DNA of 12,632 nt from Alphaproteobacteria bacterium (GTDB lineage Bacteria > Pseudomonadota > Alphaproteobacteria > Puniceispirillales > Puniceispirillaceae): NCBI GenBank assembly GCA_009936885.1, contig JAACDT010000012.1, positions 1-12,632 on the forward strand, read 5' to 3'. The position numbers and the translations under genes are program-made. This document shows, in pieces, positions 1-6,464 of the stretch. The notes below the pieces were generated by a model. It did not search any database, was not told the origin of the DNA, and saw nothing but the letters and a program-made list of their open reading frames with translations. Each line of letters begins with the position of its first letter. The first letter of the stretch is position 1.

Positions 1-416
1 AGCTGGTCAGATGCTTCTGGTGAGGGAATACCAAGGGGGTGGAGTGTATAATGTGTTTCAAGGCGTTCTGTTAAATTCTTCCGAACCCCGGCCATATCAT
101 TTGACCCGATTGCCTCTACCCTTGCTTTTTCCGCTGCTTCAAACACCATTTTAGCAGCAGATGATTTTGGGCTGACTCTCTGATGGGTTTTTTTATTATG
201 ATGCGCGAGCCATAACCCAGCAGCATCACTAGCCCCCCGCAATTGATTTTCAGTATTTGCAGAGGGCTCTCTTGGGGGTGCTGGCAGTCTTACCCCGTCA
301 TTGGTAATGATGCTATCCTGACCAACATATCTAACCTCATGCTGGGTGCCCCCAGCTAATGCACGCAGGCTTGCAGCATTAGCTTTTAAAAACATCTCAT
401 CAATAGGTTTGCTCAC
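1..416 (-). CDS. cobT: Cobaltochelatase subunit CobT, N-terminal part (cut by window edge)
   Basis: This is the first 138 codons of CobT, which with CobS forms the AAA+ chaperone-like part of the aerobic cobaltochelatase CobNST that inserts cobalt into hydrogenobyrinate a,c-diamide. Translation of the minus strand gives MSKPIDEMFLKANAASLRAL at the start. A recognisable CobT N-terminal segment follows at about residues 88-115 (FEAAEKARVEAIG, then NDMAGVRKNL). The C-terminal metal-binding (VWA/MIDAS) half lies outside the window. The only usable start upstream of Met8 is GTG at 416-414, because an in-frame TAG sits six codons further up. Met8 (395) is the alternative, and no strong Shine-Dalgarno sequence decides between them. 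The gene starts 21 nt after the cobS stop, so the two are almost certainly co-transcribed. Identity rests on the motif plus the cobS neighbour. Confidence 0.88.
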   Translation of the reverse strand, partial: MSKPIDEMFLKANAASLRALAGGTQHEVRYVGQDSIITNDGVRLPAPPREPSANTENQLRGASDAAGLWLAHHNKKTHQRVSPKSSAAKMVFEAAEKARVEAIGSNDMAGVRKNLTERLETHYTLHPLGIPSPEASDQ

Positions 417-437
417 TCTAACAGCCCGTTTCTATTT

Positions 438-1442
438 TCAAGATGCTTTGGCCGAGAAGCTTGGAGATTCAGGTAAATCAATGCCAAACACACGTTGGTA
501 ATATTCTGCAATCACAGGACGCTCAACCTCATCACATTTATTTAAAAAGCTCAGCCTGAATGCAATGGTTATATCATTAAAAATGCGCGCATTCTCAGAC
601 CATGTTAGAACAGTTCTGGGAGACATTACGGTTGATAAATCACCAGCCATAAAACCTTTGCGAGTTAGATCCGCCATCCGAACCATTTGCGATACCTGTT
701 CCTTACCAGCTTGCGTATTATAGCTTTTTTGTTTCGCAACGATTATGTCAACCTCATCTTCGTGAGGCAAATAGTTCAGGGTTGCCACAATAGACCATCT
801 ATCCATTTGACCCTGATTAATTTGTTGTGTGCCGTGATAAAGCCCTGTTGTATCTCCAAGGCCAACGGTATTCGCTGTTGCAAATAATCTGAAATTTGGG
901 TTTGGGTGAATGACTTTATTGGTATCTAGAAGCGTTAATTTACCATCTACTTCTAATACTCGCTGGATTACAAACATAACATCTGCACGACCTGCATCAT
1001 ATTCATCAAAAACAAGAGCGACAGGATTTCTTAATGCCCATGGAAGCAAGCCTTCTTTAAATTCGGTTATTTGCTTGCCATCTTTAACAACAATTGCATC
1101 TTTTCCTATCAGATCTATTCTGCTGATATGACTATCAAGATTAATACGAAGGCAAGGCCAGTTCAACTTAGCAGCAATCTGTTCGATATGAGTTGATTTA
1201 CCAGTGCCGTGATAGCCTTGAATCATAACCCGTCTGTTAAATGCAAATCCTGCTAATATCGCAAGCGTGGTATCATGATCAAACTGATAGTCAGGATCTA
1301 AGGTCGGGACATACTCAGAGGAAGCAGAAAAACCAGGGACCTGCATATCAATGTCTAATCCAAAGGTTTCTTTTACATCATAATTTGTATCAGGAGCAGT
1401 GATTGAATGCGCGGCATTGCTGTTATTGATAAATTCAGACAA
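438..1442 (-). CDS. cobS: Cobaltochelatase subunit CobS, AAA+ ATPase
   Basis: CobS (334 aa, normal family length) is the ATPase subunit of the CobNST cobaltochelatase of aerobic B12 synthesis and acts in the cytoplasm with CobT. The N-terminal segment [12 protein letters not shown] (27-38) is typical of CobS. Walker A is GYHGTGKST (76-84) and Walker B is ALVFDEYD (142-149). Sensor 1 is in FRLFATAN (184-191, Asn191). A likely arginine finger is Arg215 in MDRW, and sensor 2 is Arg276 in MSPRT. The start is TTG at 1442: an in-frame TAA lies six codons upstream, and the next Met (33) would remove the conserved N-terminus. AAAGG at 1452-1456 is the probable ribosome binding site, 9 nt before the TTG. 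cobT follows after 21 nt. The family assignment is secure. Confidence 0.96.
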   Translation of the reverse strand: MSEFINNSNAAHSITAPDTNYDVKETFGLDIDMQVPGFSASSEYVPTLDPDYQFDHDTTLAILAGFAFNRRVMIQGYHGTGKSTHIEQIAAKLNWPCLRINLDSHISRIDLIGKDAIVVKDGKQITEFKEGLLPWALRNPVALVFDEYDAGRADVMFVIQRVLEVDGKLTLLDTNKVIHPNPNFRLFATANTVGLGDTTGLYHGTQQINQGQMDRWSIVATLNYLPHEDEVDIIVAKQKSYNTQAGKEQVSQMVRMADLTRKGFMAGDLSTVMSPRTVLTWSENARIFNDITIAFRLSFLNKCDEVERPVIAEYYQRVFGIDLPESPSFSAKAS

Positions 1443-1456
1443 AGGGATTCGCCTTT
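1441..1456 (-). promoter_or_regulatory. Hairpin covering the cobS ribosome binding site and TTG start
   Basis: In the cobS message, AAAGG (1456-1452, the only good Shine-Dalgarno) can pair with CCTTT (1445-1441) around a six-base loop. The 3' arm includes the first bases of the TTG start codon (1442-1440). Such a fold would lower initiation at an already weak start. The pairing is visible in the sequence; a regulatory role is inference, and a 5-bp stem with two GC pairs may be marginal. Confidence 0.3.
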
Positions 1457-1479
1457 CAGAATATTAAAGATAGTACCAA

Positions 1480-1508
1480 AATTAACGAGTTAGCACAGAT
1501 GCTAACAA
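1480..1508 (-). promoter_or_regulatory. Candidate cobS promoter with inverted repeat in the spacer
   Basis: On the minus strand TTGTTA (1508-1503) and TTAATT (1485-1480) are separated by 17 bp and could be -35 and -10 elements. Transcription would start near 1473, about 30 nt before the cobS TTG. The spacer is largely filled by a perfect inverted repeat, GTTAGCA-CAGA-TGCTAAC on the plus strand (1489-1506), which is where a repressor would sit. The hexamers are weak matches to the sigma-70 consensus, so the promoter call is tentative. The palindrome is certain. Confidence 0.3.
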
Positions 1509-1570
1509 ATTGGTGTGAATTTATTGATAATCAATCATAAAATCCACCCCCAAAAATAACTTTTTATCAA

Positions 1571-2164
1571 TTACTGGGATTTTAAATCAATAGCGGGGTA
1601 TAATTTTTTCAATATTGAGTAGGCACTATTTATCTCTGTTAGCCTCTCTTCTGCATCTATATCCCCCTGATTTCTGTCAGGATGATTTAGCTTTACAAGC
1701 TTTTTATATTGCTGTTTTATTTTTGTTTGCTCGGCACAGGGATCTATATTAAAGATTTGCCACGCCCAGCGCTCCTCTTTATGCATTGTGCGGTGAGCGC
1801 TGTTATCAGCTGTTTTGTTTTCATCTGAGAAAAAGCCAAAAATATCTTCAGAGAAGAAATTATTAGAAGTGCGTTGATGTGAATCAGAACTGCCGGTTCC
1901 AAATTTCCAACTTGGCCTCTCCCAAGTGGTAGCGCGCCGAATTTCAGCTTCTAGCGCGTCTCCATTCAGCCCATCAAAATAATTCCAGCGTTTATTATAG
2001 TCACGGATATGCGGCAGACAAAACCAAAAATAAGTACGCAACGCGTCACGGTTCCGCGGCGCTGGATACAAGCCAACTTCTGAACAGCTATCTGCGTCAC
2101 ATATTTTTTTTTGTGCGCTCTGTTCTTTAATGCCTTTTAATTCTGGTATCTTTGCGTCACTCAT
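1571..2164 (-). CDS. J-domain protein with N-terminal Cys/His cluster
   Basis: This 197-aa cytoplasmic protein is a class III-type DnaJ-like co-chaperone, expected to stimulate an Hsp70 (DnaK/HscA type) ATPase. The J domain is at the C-terminus (about 132-190), starting WAWQIFNIDP, with the diagnostic HPD at 161-163 and NSAYSIL in the last helix. It lacks the G/F region and the four-CxxCxGxG zinc domain of true DnaJ. The N-terminal third (20-85) is a second conserved region with Cys22, Cys27, Cys49 and His52, arranged like a small zinc site, followed by YNKRWNYFDGLNG and ERPSW. A serine- and asparagine-rich linker joins the two. From memory this arrangement is typical of alphaproteobacterial proteins next to cobS and bolA. 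No clear Shine-Dalgarno precedes the ATG at 2164. The client is unknown. Confidence 0.85.
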   Translation of the reverse strand: MSDAKIPELKGIKEQSAQKKICDADSCSEVGLYPAPRNRDALRTYFWFCLPHIRDYNKRWNYFDGLNGDALEAEIRRATTWERPSWKFGTGSSDSHQRTSNNFFSEDIFGFFSDENKTADNSAHRTMHKEERWAWQIFNIDPCAEQTKIKQQYKKLVKLNHPDRNQGDIDAEERLTEINSAYSILKKLYPAIDLKSQ

Positions 2165-2223
2165 ACAGGTAAATTAAAGCTATCAGCTTGTTTAGACAAG
2201 GTGGCAGAGCTAATAAAATTGCG

Positions 2224-2253
2224 TTATCATAAGGAACATGCTGAATTTATAGT
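2224..2253 (+). promoter_or_regulatory. Candidate bolA promoter
   Basis: TTATCA (2224-2229, 4/6 to the -35 consensus) and TATAGT (2248-2253, 5/6 to the -10) are 18 bp apart. Initiation would fall near 2260, leaving GGAG (2265-2268) as the ribosome binding site for the ATG at 2282. A perfect TATAAT occurs at 2258-2263 but has no -35 at proper spacing and would place the start within or past the ribosome binding site. Confidence 0.35.
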
Positions 2254-2281
2254 GGTTTATAATTGGAGAGTATGAATAAAT

Positions 2282-2542
2282 ATGTCAACAAAAACTCAGA
2301 TGGAAGAATTATTAGAAAATGCGTTTTCTCCTGTTTTCATGGAGGTGCGGGATGTGAGTGAAGCTCATTCTGGTCATGCTGGTGCACAGGCAGGTAGGGA
2401 GACGCATTTTGAAGTTGATATAATTTCTGCTACATTCGCCGGTAAATCTAGAGTTCAATCTCATCGGCTAGTGCATGAAATATTACAGCCCTTACTATGC
2501 ACAACCGTCCATGCGCTCGCTTTGAATGTAAAATCTAGTTAG
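2282..2542 (+). CDS. bolA: BolA family protein
   Basis: This 86-aa protein has the single BolA/KH-like fold. The signature RVQSHRLVHEIL is at 57-68, preceded by THFEVDIIS (41-49), with conserved histidines including His42, His61 and His65. BolA proteins bind [2Fe-2S] clusters together with monothiol glutaredoxins and take part in iron-sulfur trafficking or stress-related gene control. The helix-turn segment and Cys73 alone do not settle which BolA subclass this is. The start ATG at 2282 has GGAG 13 nt upstream, a slightly long spacing. The gene diverges from the J-domain gene and ends 3 nt before the stop of the convergent DUF2889 gene, with no room for a terminator between them. Expected length and motif make the family call firm. 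Confidence 0.93.
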   Translation: MSTKTQMEELLENAFSPVFMEVRDVSEAHSGHAGAQAGRETHFEVDIISATFAGKSRVQSHRLVHEILQPLLCTTVHALALNVKSS

Positions 2543-2545
2543 ATA

Positions 2546-3070
2546 TTAGCTTTTCGAAAATGCAATACAGCTATTTTTTAAACTACTATTCTGATTGGTT
2601 TCAGGTAAATTATCATCTTTTATCTGTTCTCTACGCCGACGTGATATCTCGCCGCCAATAGTCTGATAGGCGGTGGTCGCCATAGGCCCAGTTAACTCTG
2701 TAATATGAGTGCATCCAGAAGGCCCGCCAATCGCGGTTTGCACGCGCCGCTTCCAACCAGGGCCAATTTTTAATCCAATTAAATTTGTGATGTTTTGCGC
2801 TCCTTGCGGACATATCTGATAAGGGCCTGCAAGTGTTACTGCTGCGGCATCTGTTACGCTTAGATCAAGATCAACTGTTATACGTACTAGCATATGATGA
2901 TACGGCGTATCTTGGTAAACCGTGCCATATGTGTCAGATGGAAAATCATAGGTCTTGCTGTCTATAAGTTCAGCCTCTATGTCAAAATGACCATCTGCAC
3001 GCACATAACCGTTACACCTGATTCTTCGGTTATGCACAAGATGGCGTTCAGCTGGTTCTGGCAACCCCAT
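2546..3070 (-). CDS. DUF2889 family protein
   Basis: This 174-aa soluble protein has no signal peptide or membrane segment. I recognise the DUF2889 pattern: YVRADGHFDIEAELIDSKTY (22-41), GPYQICP (82-88), GLKIGPGWKRRV (99-110) and GCTHITELTGPMATTAYQT (119-137). The combination of conserved Asp, His and Cys suggests an enzyme or ligand-binding domain, but no activity is established that I know of. ATG at 3070 has a good purine-rich leader (AGGAGACAGG) just upstream. It lies 40 nt after the CorC/HlyC-like gene and is probably the last gene of the aroK operon. The last 30 residues are polar, low in conservation and Ser/Asn-rich. It converges with bolA, the stops being 3 nt apart. Confidence 0.85.
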   Translation of the reverse strand: MGLPEPAERHLVHNRRIRCNGYVRADGHFDIEAELIDSKTYDFPSDTYGTVYQDTPYHHMLVRITVDLDLSVTDAAAVTLAGPYQICPQGAQNITNLIGLKIGPGWKRRVQTAIGGPSGCTHITELTGPMATTAYQTIGGEISRRRREQIKDDNLPETNQNSSLKNSCIAFSKS

Positions 3071-3110
3071 TTTCCTGTCTCCTTATTTTTTTAAAATTAT
3101 ATTAACAGGG

Positions 3111-4403
3111 TCACTCTGTCACGCTTGAAGAGGATTTTTTTGTGGATGTATTTTTCTGTTTTGTCCATATACGAAGACTGTTGATTTGATTGTTTTCCCT
3201 GTGAACAACTCGAAAACGCATTCCGTGAATTTTAAACTCTTGACCGGGAAGTGGGATCGTTCTGGTCTCATATAATAATAGCCCAGCTACGGTAGAAGCA
3301 TCATCATCTGGCAGCGTAAGGTCTAATATTCTGTTTAGGTCACGAATCGTAACATTACCATCTACAACATAAGATCCGTCTGCTTGTGCTGTACATCCGG
3401 CCAGCTCTTCATCATGCTCATCATCAATATCACCTACGATCTCCTCAATAATATCTTCAAGTGTTACAATCCCCCTGAAATCGCCATATTCATCTACAAC
3501 GATTGCAAAGTGCTCTCTTCTTGTTCTGAATGCCTGAAGTTGACTGGCTAATAAGGTTGTCTCTGGGATAAAATAAGTCGGGCTAGCTATTTTAGCGACA
3601 TCAAATTCTTCTAATGTCTCAGGATTAGAATTCTGCAAACTGCGTAGCAAGTCTTTTACGTGTAGAACGCCAATAATATTCTCTGGCTTTCCAGAATAAA
3701 TAGGCAAGCGGGTATGAGGTGAGTTCAGAACAAATGAGACAATATCTTCTGGCTTGTCACTTACATTTACCATCGATACAGAGCCACGATGTGTCATAAT
3801 TTCATCTACTGTTAGCTCAGATAAATCAAGAACCGAAGACAGCATTGCTTTTTTTTCACGTTGTTCTGAATCAGCATTATCGGAATGAAGCTCTATCATT
3901 CCTCGCAGCTCCTCTTCTCTATCTTCTTGTTGCTCGCGTGCGGAGCCTAGAAAAATGATCACCATCCAGCGAAGTGCTATTGATAAAGGGCTGAACAGTA
4001 AAACAACGAAACGAATCGGCGTTGCTACCAGAAGTGCATATTGGTTGGCATGATTGAAGGCATAGGTTTTTGGGAGTACTTCTGCGAATAAAATAAGTAA
4101 AATAGTCATTACTAGAGTTGCAATGAATACGCCATTATCGCCAACCAAAGTAATCGCAGCAGATGTTGCAACAGCAGAAGCAAGCACATTTACGGCATTA
4201 TTACCGATTAGAATAGCCCCGATAAGCTCTTCTCTATTACTTCGTAATTTTTCAACAAGTTTTGCATTTTTGCTGCCATTGCGTGCTAATTGCCGCATTC
4301 TTGCATCTGATGCAGCGGTTAATGCAGTCTCAGAACTTGAAAAAAAGGCAGATAAAAATATTAGCAGAGTGATCGATAGTATCAATGTTAGATGATCAAA
4401 CAT
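3111..4403 (-). CDS. CNNM/CorC (HlyC/CorC) family membrane protein with CBS pair
   Basis: This 430-aa inner-membrane protein has the standard architecture. A DUF21/CNNM transmembrane domain spans about 1-155, with hydrophobic segments near 4-21, 60-85, 91-110 and 123-152, and carries FSSSETALTA (21-30) and AEVLPKTYA (107-115). A CBS pair spans about 200-325 (DEIMTHRGSV; DEYGDFRGIVTLEDIIEEIVG at 304-324). A CorC_HlyC domain follows at about 340-412. CNNM relatives are Mg2+ transporters or sensors, and the haemolysin label is historical. The family name is secure; the transported ion is inferred. The ATG at 4403 lies inside the end of aroB (8-nt overlap), with AGGGG as ribosome binding site, implying translational coupling. 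In alphaproteobacteria this gene often follows aroK-aroB. Confidence 0.92.
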   Translation of the reverse strand: MFDHLTLILSITLLIFLSAFFSSSETALTAASDARMRQLARNGSKNAKLVEKLRSNREELIGAILIGNNAVNVLASAVATSAAITLVGDNGVFIATLVMTILLILFAEVLPKTYAFNHANQYALLVATPIRFVVLLFSPLSIALRWMVIIFLGSAREQQEDREEELRGMIELHSDNADSEQREKKAMLSSVLDLSELTVDEIMTHRGSVSMVNVSDKPEDIVSFVLNSPHTRLPIYSGKPENIIGVLHVKDLLRSLQNSNPETLEEFDVAKIASPTYFIPETTLLASQLQAFRTRREHFAIVVDEYGDFRGIVTLEDIIEEIVGDIDDEHDEELAGCTAQADGSYVVDGNVTIRDLNRILDLTLPDDDASTVAGLLLYETRTIPLPGQEFKIHGMRFRVVHRENNQINSLRIWTKQKNTSTKKSSSSVTE

Positions 4404-5517
4404 GATTAACCCCTTTTGCCATAAAGAATGTGGTTAATTCGTTCTCAGAAATATTTGGCATAACGCAGGCCTCACCAATTTTATGGGTCAGAATAAAAGT
4501 CAAATTTCCAGCAATGGCTTTTTTATCTTTTTTCATATGCTTTATCAAGGTAGAGACAGCAGCCTTGCCAGCAGGTAGCGCGCTATAATCATCTGGTAGT
4601 CCAACTTCCATCAGGTGCGCATGAACACGCAAAGCATCTTCTGGCTTGCATATCTGTTTTGCTACTGAAAAGTCGAAGGCAAGTCCAAGTCCTGCTGCTA
4701 CTGCCTCGCCATGCAATAAATCTCCATTATAGCGTCCAACAGCCTCAAACGCATGTGCAAATGTATGACCAAGATTTAACAGAGCTCGGATTCCTGTTTC
4801 CGTCTCATCTTTTGCAACAATATCAGCCTTCATCTCACAGGAACGCTTGACGGCAAAAACAATCTGATCCTGCTTTAAAGATAACACATTAGACCAATTT
4901 TCCTCTAGCCAGGAAAAAAATTCAGCATCTCCAAGAAGACCATATGTTACGATTTCTGCATAACCAGAAAGGAGCTCTCTTTTGGGCAGCGTTGATAACA
5001 GACTGGTATCTGCTAGAATTAGTTTTGGTTGATGAAATGCCCCAATTAAGTTTTTACCAGCTGTTGCATTTATACCTGTTTTTCCGCCAACAGAGCTATC
5101 TACTTGTGCTAACAGGCTTGTTGGTATCTGAATGAAATCAATCCCTCTCAGAAGACTTGCCGCTACAAAACCAACCAAATCCCCTATGACACCGCCCCCT
5201 AGTGCAATTAGAACCGTTTTGCGGTCTATCCCTATATTTAGTATTTCCTCGCAAAGTGTATTATAGGCAGATAATGATTTTGATGCTTCACCAGCTGGAA
5301 CAAAAAGGTTGCCTAATCTAGTGCATAAAGGCGTAATTTTTTTTGTAAATGACCCCTGATATAAAGGGCCGATTATGGTATCGCTGATAATAATAACCTG
5401 CCTATCTGAAATAAAATCAGCAAGATATGTATCAGCCTCTTTTAGTAAATCAGGGCCAATAAAAATTGGATAGGACCTTTCTTCAAGGCCCACTATAATT
5501 TTTTCAACTGGGCTCAT
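4396..5517 (-). CDS. aroB: 3-dehydroquinate synthase
   Basis: AroB converts DAHP to 3-dehydroquinate, step two of the shikimate pathway, using NAD+ and a divalent metal. The 373 aa match family length. Visible features are the NAD-binding GGGVIGDLVGFVAAS (107-121), the substrate region QVDSSVGGKTGIN (138-150, Asp140 and Lys146), Lys155-Asn156, metal ligands Glu188, His251 and His269, and Lys230, Arg244 and His255. One oddity: after Glu188 the usual AEVIKYG reads AEIVTYG, so Thr191 replaces a Lys that is part of the active site in characterised enzymes (codon ACA where AAA would be expected). The start ATG overlaps the aroK stop by one base (TAATG), and the 3' end overlaps the next gene by 8 nt, so all are one operon. 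Confidence 0.96.
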   Translation of the reverse strand: MSPVEKIIVGLEERSYPIFIGPDLLKEADTYLADFISDRQVIIISDTIIGPLYQGSFTKKITPLCTRLGNLFVPAGEASKSLSAYNTLCEEILNIGIDRKTVLIALGGGVIGDLVGFVAASLLRGIDFIQIPTSLLAQVDSSVGGKTGINATAGKNLIGAFHQPKLILADTSLLSTLPKRELLSGYAEIVTYGLLGDAEFFSWLEENWSNVLSLKQDQIVFAVKRSCEMKADIVAKDETETGIRALLNLGHTFAHAFEAVGRYNGDLLHGEAVAAGLGLAFDFSVAKQICKPEDALRVHAHLMEVGLPDDYSALPAGKAAVSTLIKHMKKDKKAIAGNLTFILTHKIGEACVMPNISENELTTFFMAKGVNHV

Positions 5518-6089
5518 TATAATTCCTTTTGAACAGTGTTTTCTAATCGCAAAACATCTCGCTTCTGTAAAGCAGAGACAAGTTCTCTTAAAGCCTGTGT
5601 AGCAGAAAGGTTGTCTGTATCAATAATCACATCTGCTTGTTCATAATAGCGTTTTCGCTCATCAGATAGGTTAGTCAGGATTAAGAGAGGGTCTCCTTTT
5701 GCAAGCAAAGGGCGGCTATGAAGGTTATCCATTCTGGATAATAATGTTTCTGGTTCCGCCCGTAGCCATATTATAACCGATTTATTGCTGAGTATCTCCC
5801 TTGTTTTTGGTGAGATGAATGCACCTCCACCAGTTGATAATATTACAGGAGAGCCTTGAAGAATCTCTGATATTACCCGTTGCTCTATATCACGAAATTT
5901 TTCTTCTCCGCTTAGCTCAAAAATATCTGGAATGGAAATACCAGCACGTTTTACAATTTCATCATCACTATCTATAAAATCTACAGATAGCGATCTTGCA
6001 AAATATCTGCCGAGCGTGGTTTTGCCAGCACCCATTAAACCAATTAAGGCAACTGTGTGTGACAGAAGATAATTTTGATTTTGTTTCAT
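5517..6089 (-). CDS. aroK: Shikimate kinase
   Basis: Shikimate kinase (190 aa) phosphorylates shikimate at the 3-OH with ATP. The P-loop GLMGAGKTT is at 17-25. The shikimate-binding DSDDEI (40-45) and FRDIE (65-69, Arg66) follow, then GGGAF (87-91), the LID-region Arg in SRPLL (125-129), and the adenine-contacting Arg of ERKRYYE (144-150). The short N-terminal extension and the C-terminal tail are unremarkable. ATG at 6089 is preceded by AGAAAG six nt upstream, a weak Shine-Dalgarno; no nearer alternative start keeps the P-loop strand. It is the first gene of the aroK-aroB-corC-like-DUF2889 operon and diverges from the microprotein gene. aroK versus aroL paralogue naming is by convention and neighbour. 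Confidence 0.95.
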   Translation of the reverse strand: MKQNQNYLLSHTVALIGLMGAGKTTLGRYFARSLSVDFIDSDDEIVKRAGISIPDIFELSGEEKFRDIEQRVISEILQGSPVILSTGGGAFISPKTREILSNKSVIIWLRAEPETLLSRMDNLHSRPLLAKGDPLLILTNLSDERKRYYEQADVIIDTDNLSATQALRELVSALQKRDVLRLENTVQKEL

Positions 6090-6195
6090 AGTATACTTTC
6101 TAACGAGCTAACAACTATTCGGCAAACAAGAACTGCGTGTAATAAATACTAAAGATAATGAATAATGAAACCAGCTTTGATGCCGTATTAACGCC

Positions 6196-6210
6196 ATAAT
6201 CATTGATTAT
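6196..6210. promoter_or_regulatory. 15-bp perfect palindrome in the aroK/microprotein divergent region
   Basis: ATAATCA-T-TGATTAT is a perfect 7-1-7 inverted repeat. It lies 107 nt upstream of the aroK start and 116 nt upstream of the microprotein start, a natural place for a dimeric regulator acting on either promoter. It is AT-rich, so chance is not excluded. No regulator can be named. Confidence 0.35.
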
Positions 6211-6235
6211 TTTCATTGTATTAAAGTTAAAATGC

Positions 6236-6263
6236 AGATCTAGATAGATCCGAATAGATCCGA
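6236..6263. repeat. AGATC array with 10-bp period (includes an exact 10-bp tandem repeat)
   Basis: AGATC occurs at 6236-6240, 6246-6250 and 6256-6260, exactly one helical turn apart. Within this, ATAGATCCGA is repeated directly at 6244-6253 and 6254-6263. In-phase short repeats in a divergent promoter region resemble cooperative binding sites for a regulator. The repeats are certain and the function is inferred. Confidence 0.5.
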
Positions 6264-6325
6264 TTGGATTTTAGGTTATGCAGTGTTAGTTTATACCAAA
6301 AACAAAAAAGAGCATGAGGCTAGAA

Positions 6326-6463
6326 ATGAAGATGTTTCTTACGGTGATTATTCTGATAGCAGTTGGCACGATTTTTGGAGGGATATTCTTATCGAATTGG
6401 AAAATACCTGCACCCAGTAAGGCTGTGTCTCAGGTAATTGATGATAGTAAATTCAGGGATTAA
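6326..6463 (+). CDS. 45-aa single-pass membrane microprotein
   Basis: This short open frame encodes 45 residues. An N-terminal hydrophobic helix (about 3-22, MFLTVIILIAVGTIFGGIFL) is followed by NWKIPAPSKAV (24-34) and an acidic, polar tail. Such a protein would be anchored in the inner membrane with a short periplasmic tail, or could be a cleaved signal-like peptide. TGAGG at 6315-6319 is six nt before the ATG, a good ribosome binding site; in-frame ATGs at 6314 and 6332 are less likely. The stop is one nucleotide before the ATG of the exported protein, indicating coupled translation. From memory, alphaproteobacteria encode similar small proteins with a W-x-IPAP motif in this position, but I cannot confirm that here. 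Function is unknown. Confidence 0.75.
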   Translation: MKMFLTVIILIAVGTIFGGIFLSNWKIPAPSKAVSQVIDDSKFRD

Positions 6464-6464
6464 G

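Noticed and set aside
1523..1535. FNR-like palindrome ATTGAT-A-ATCAAT
   Set aside because: FNR/CRP-type sites need about four bases between half-sites; here there is one, and the region is very AT-rich.
1443..1570. Cobalamin riboswitch upstream of cobS
   Set aside because: The leader is short and I see no B12-box-like segment or the long multi-stem layout.
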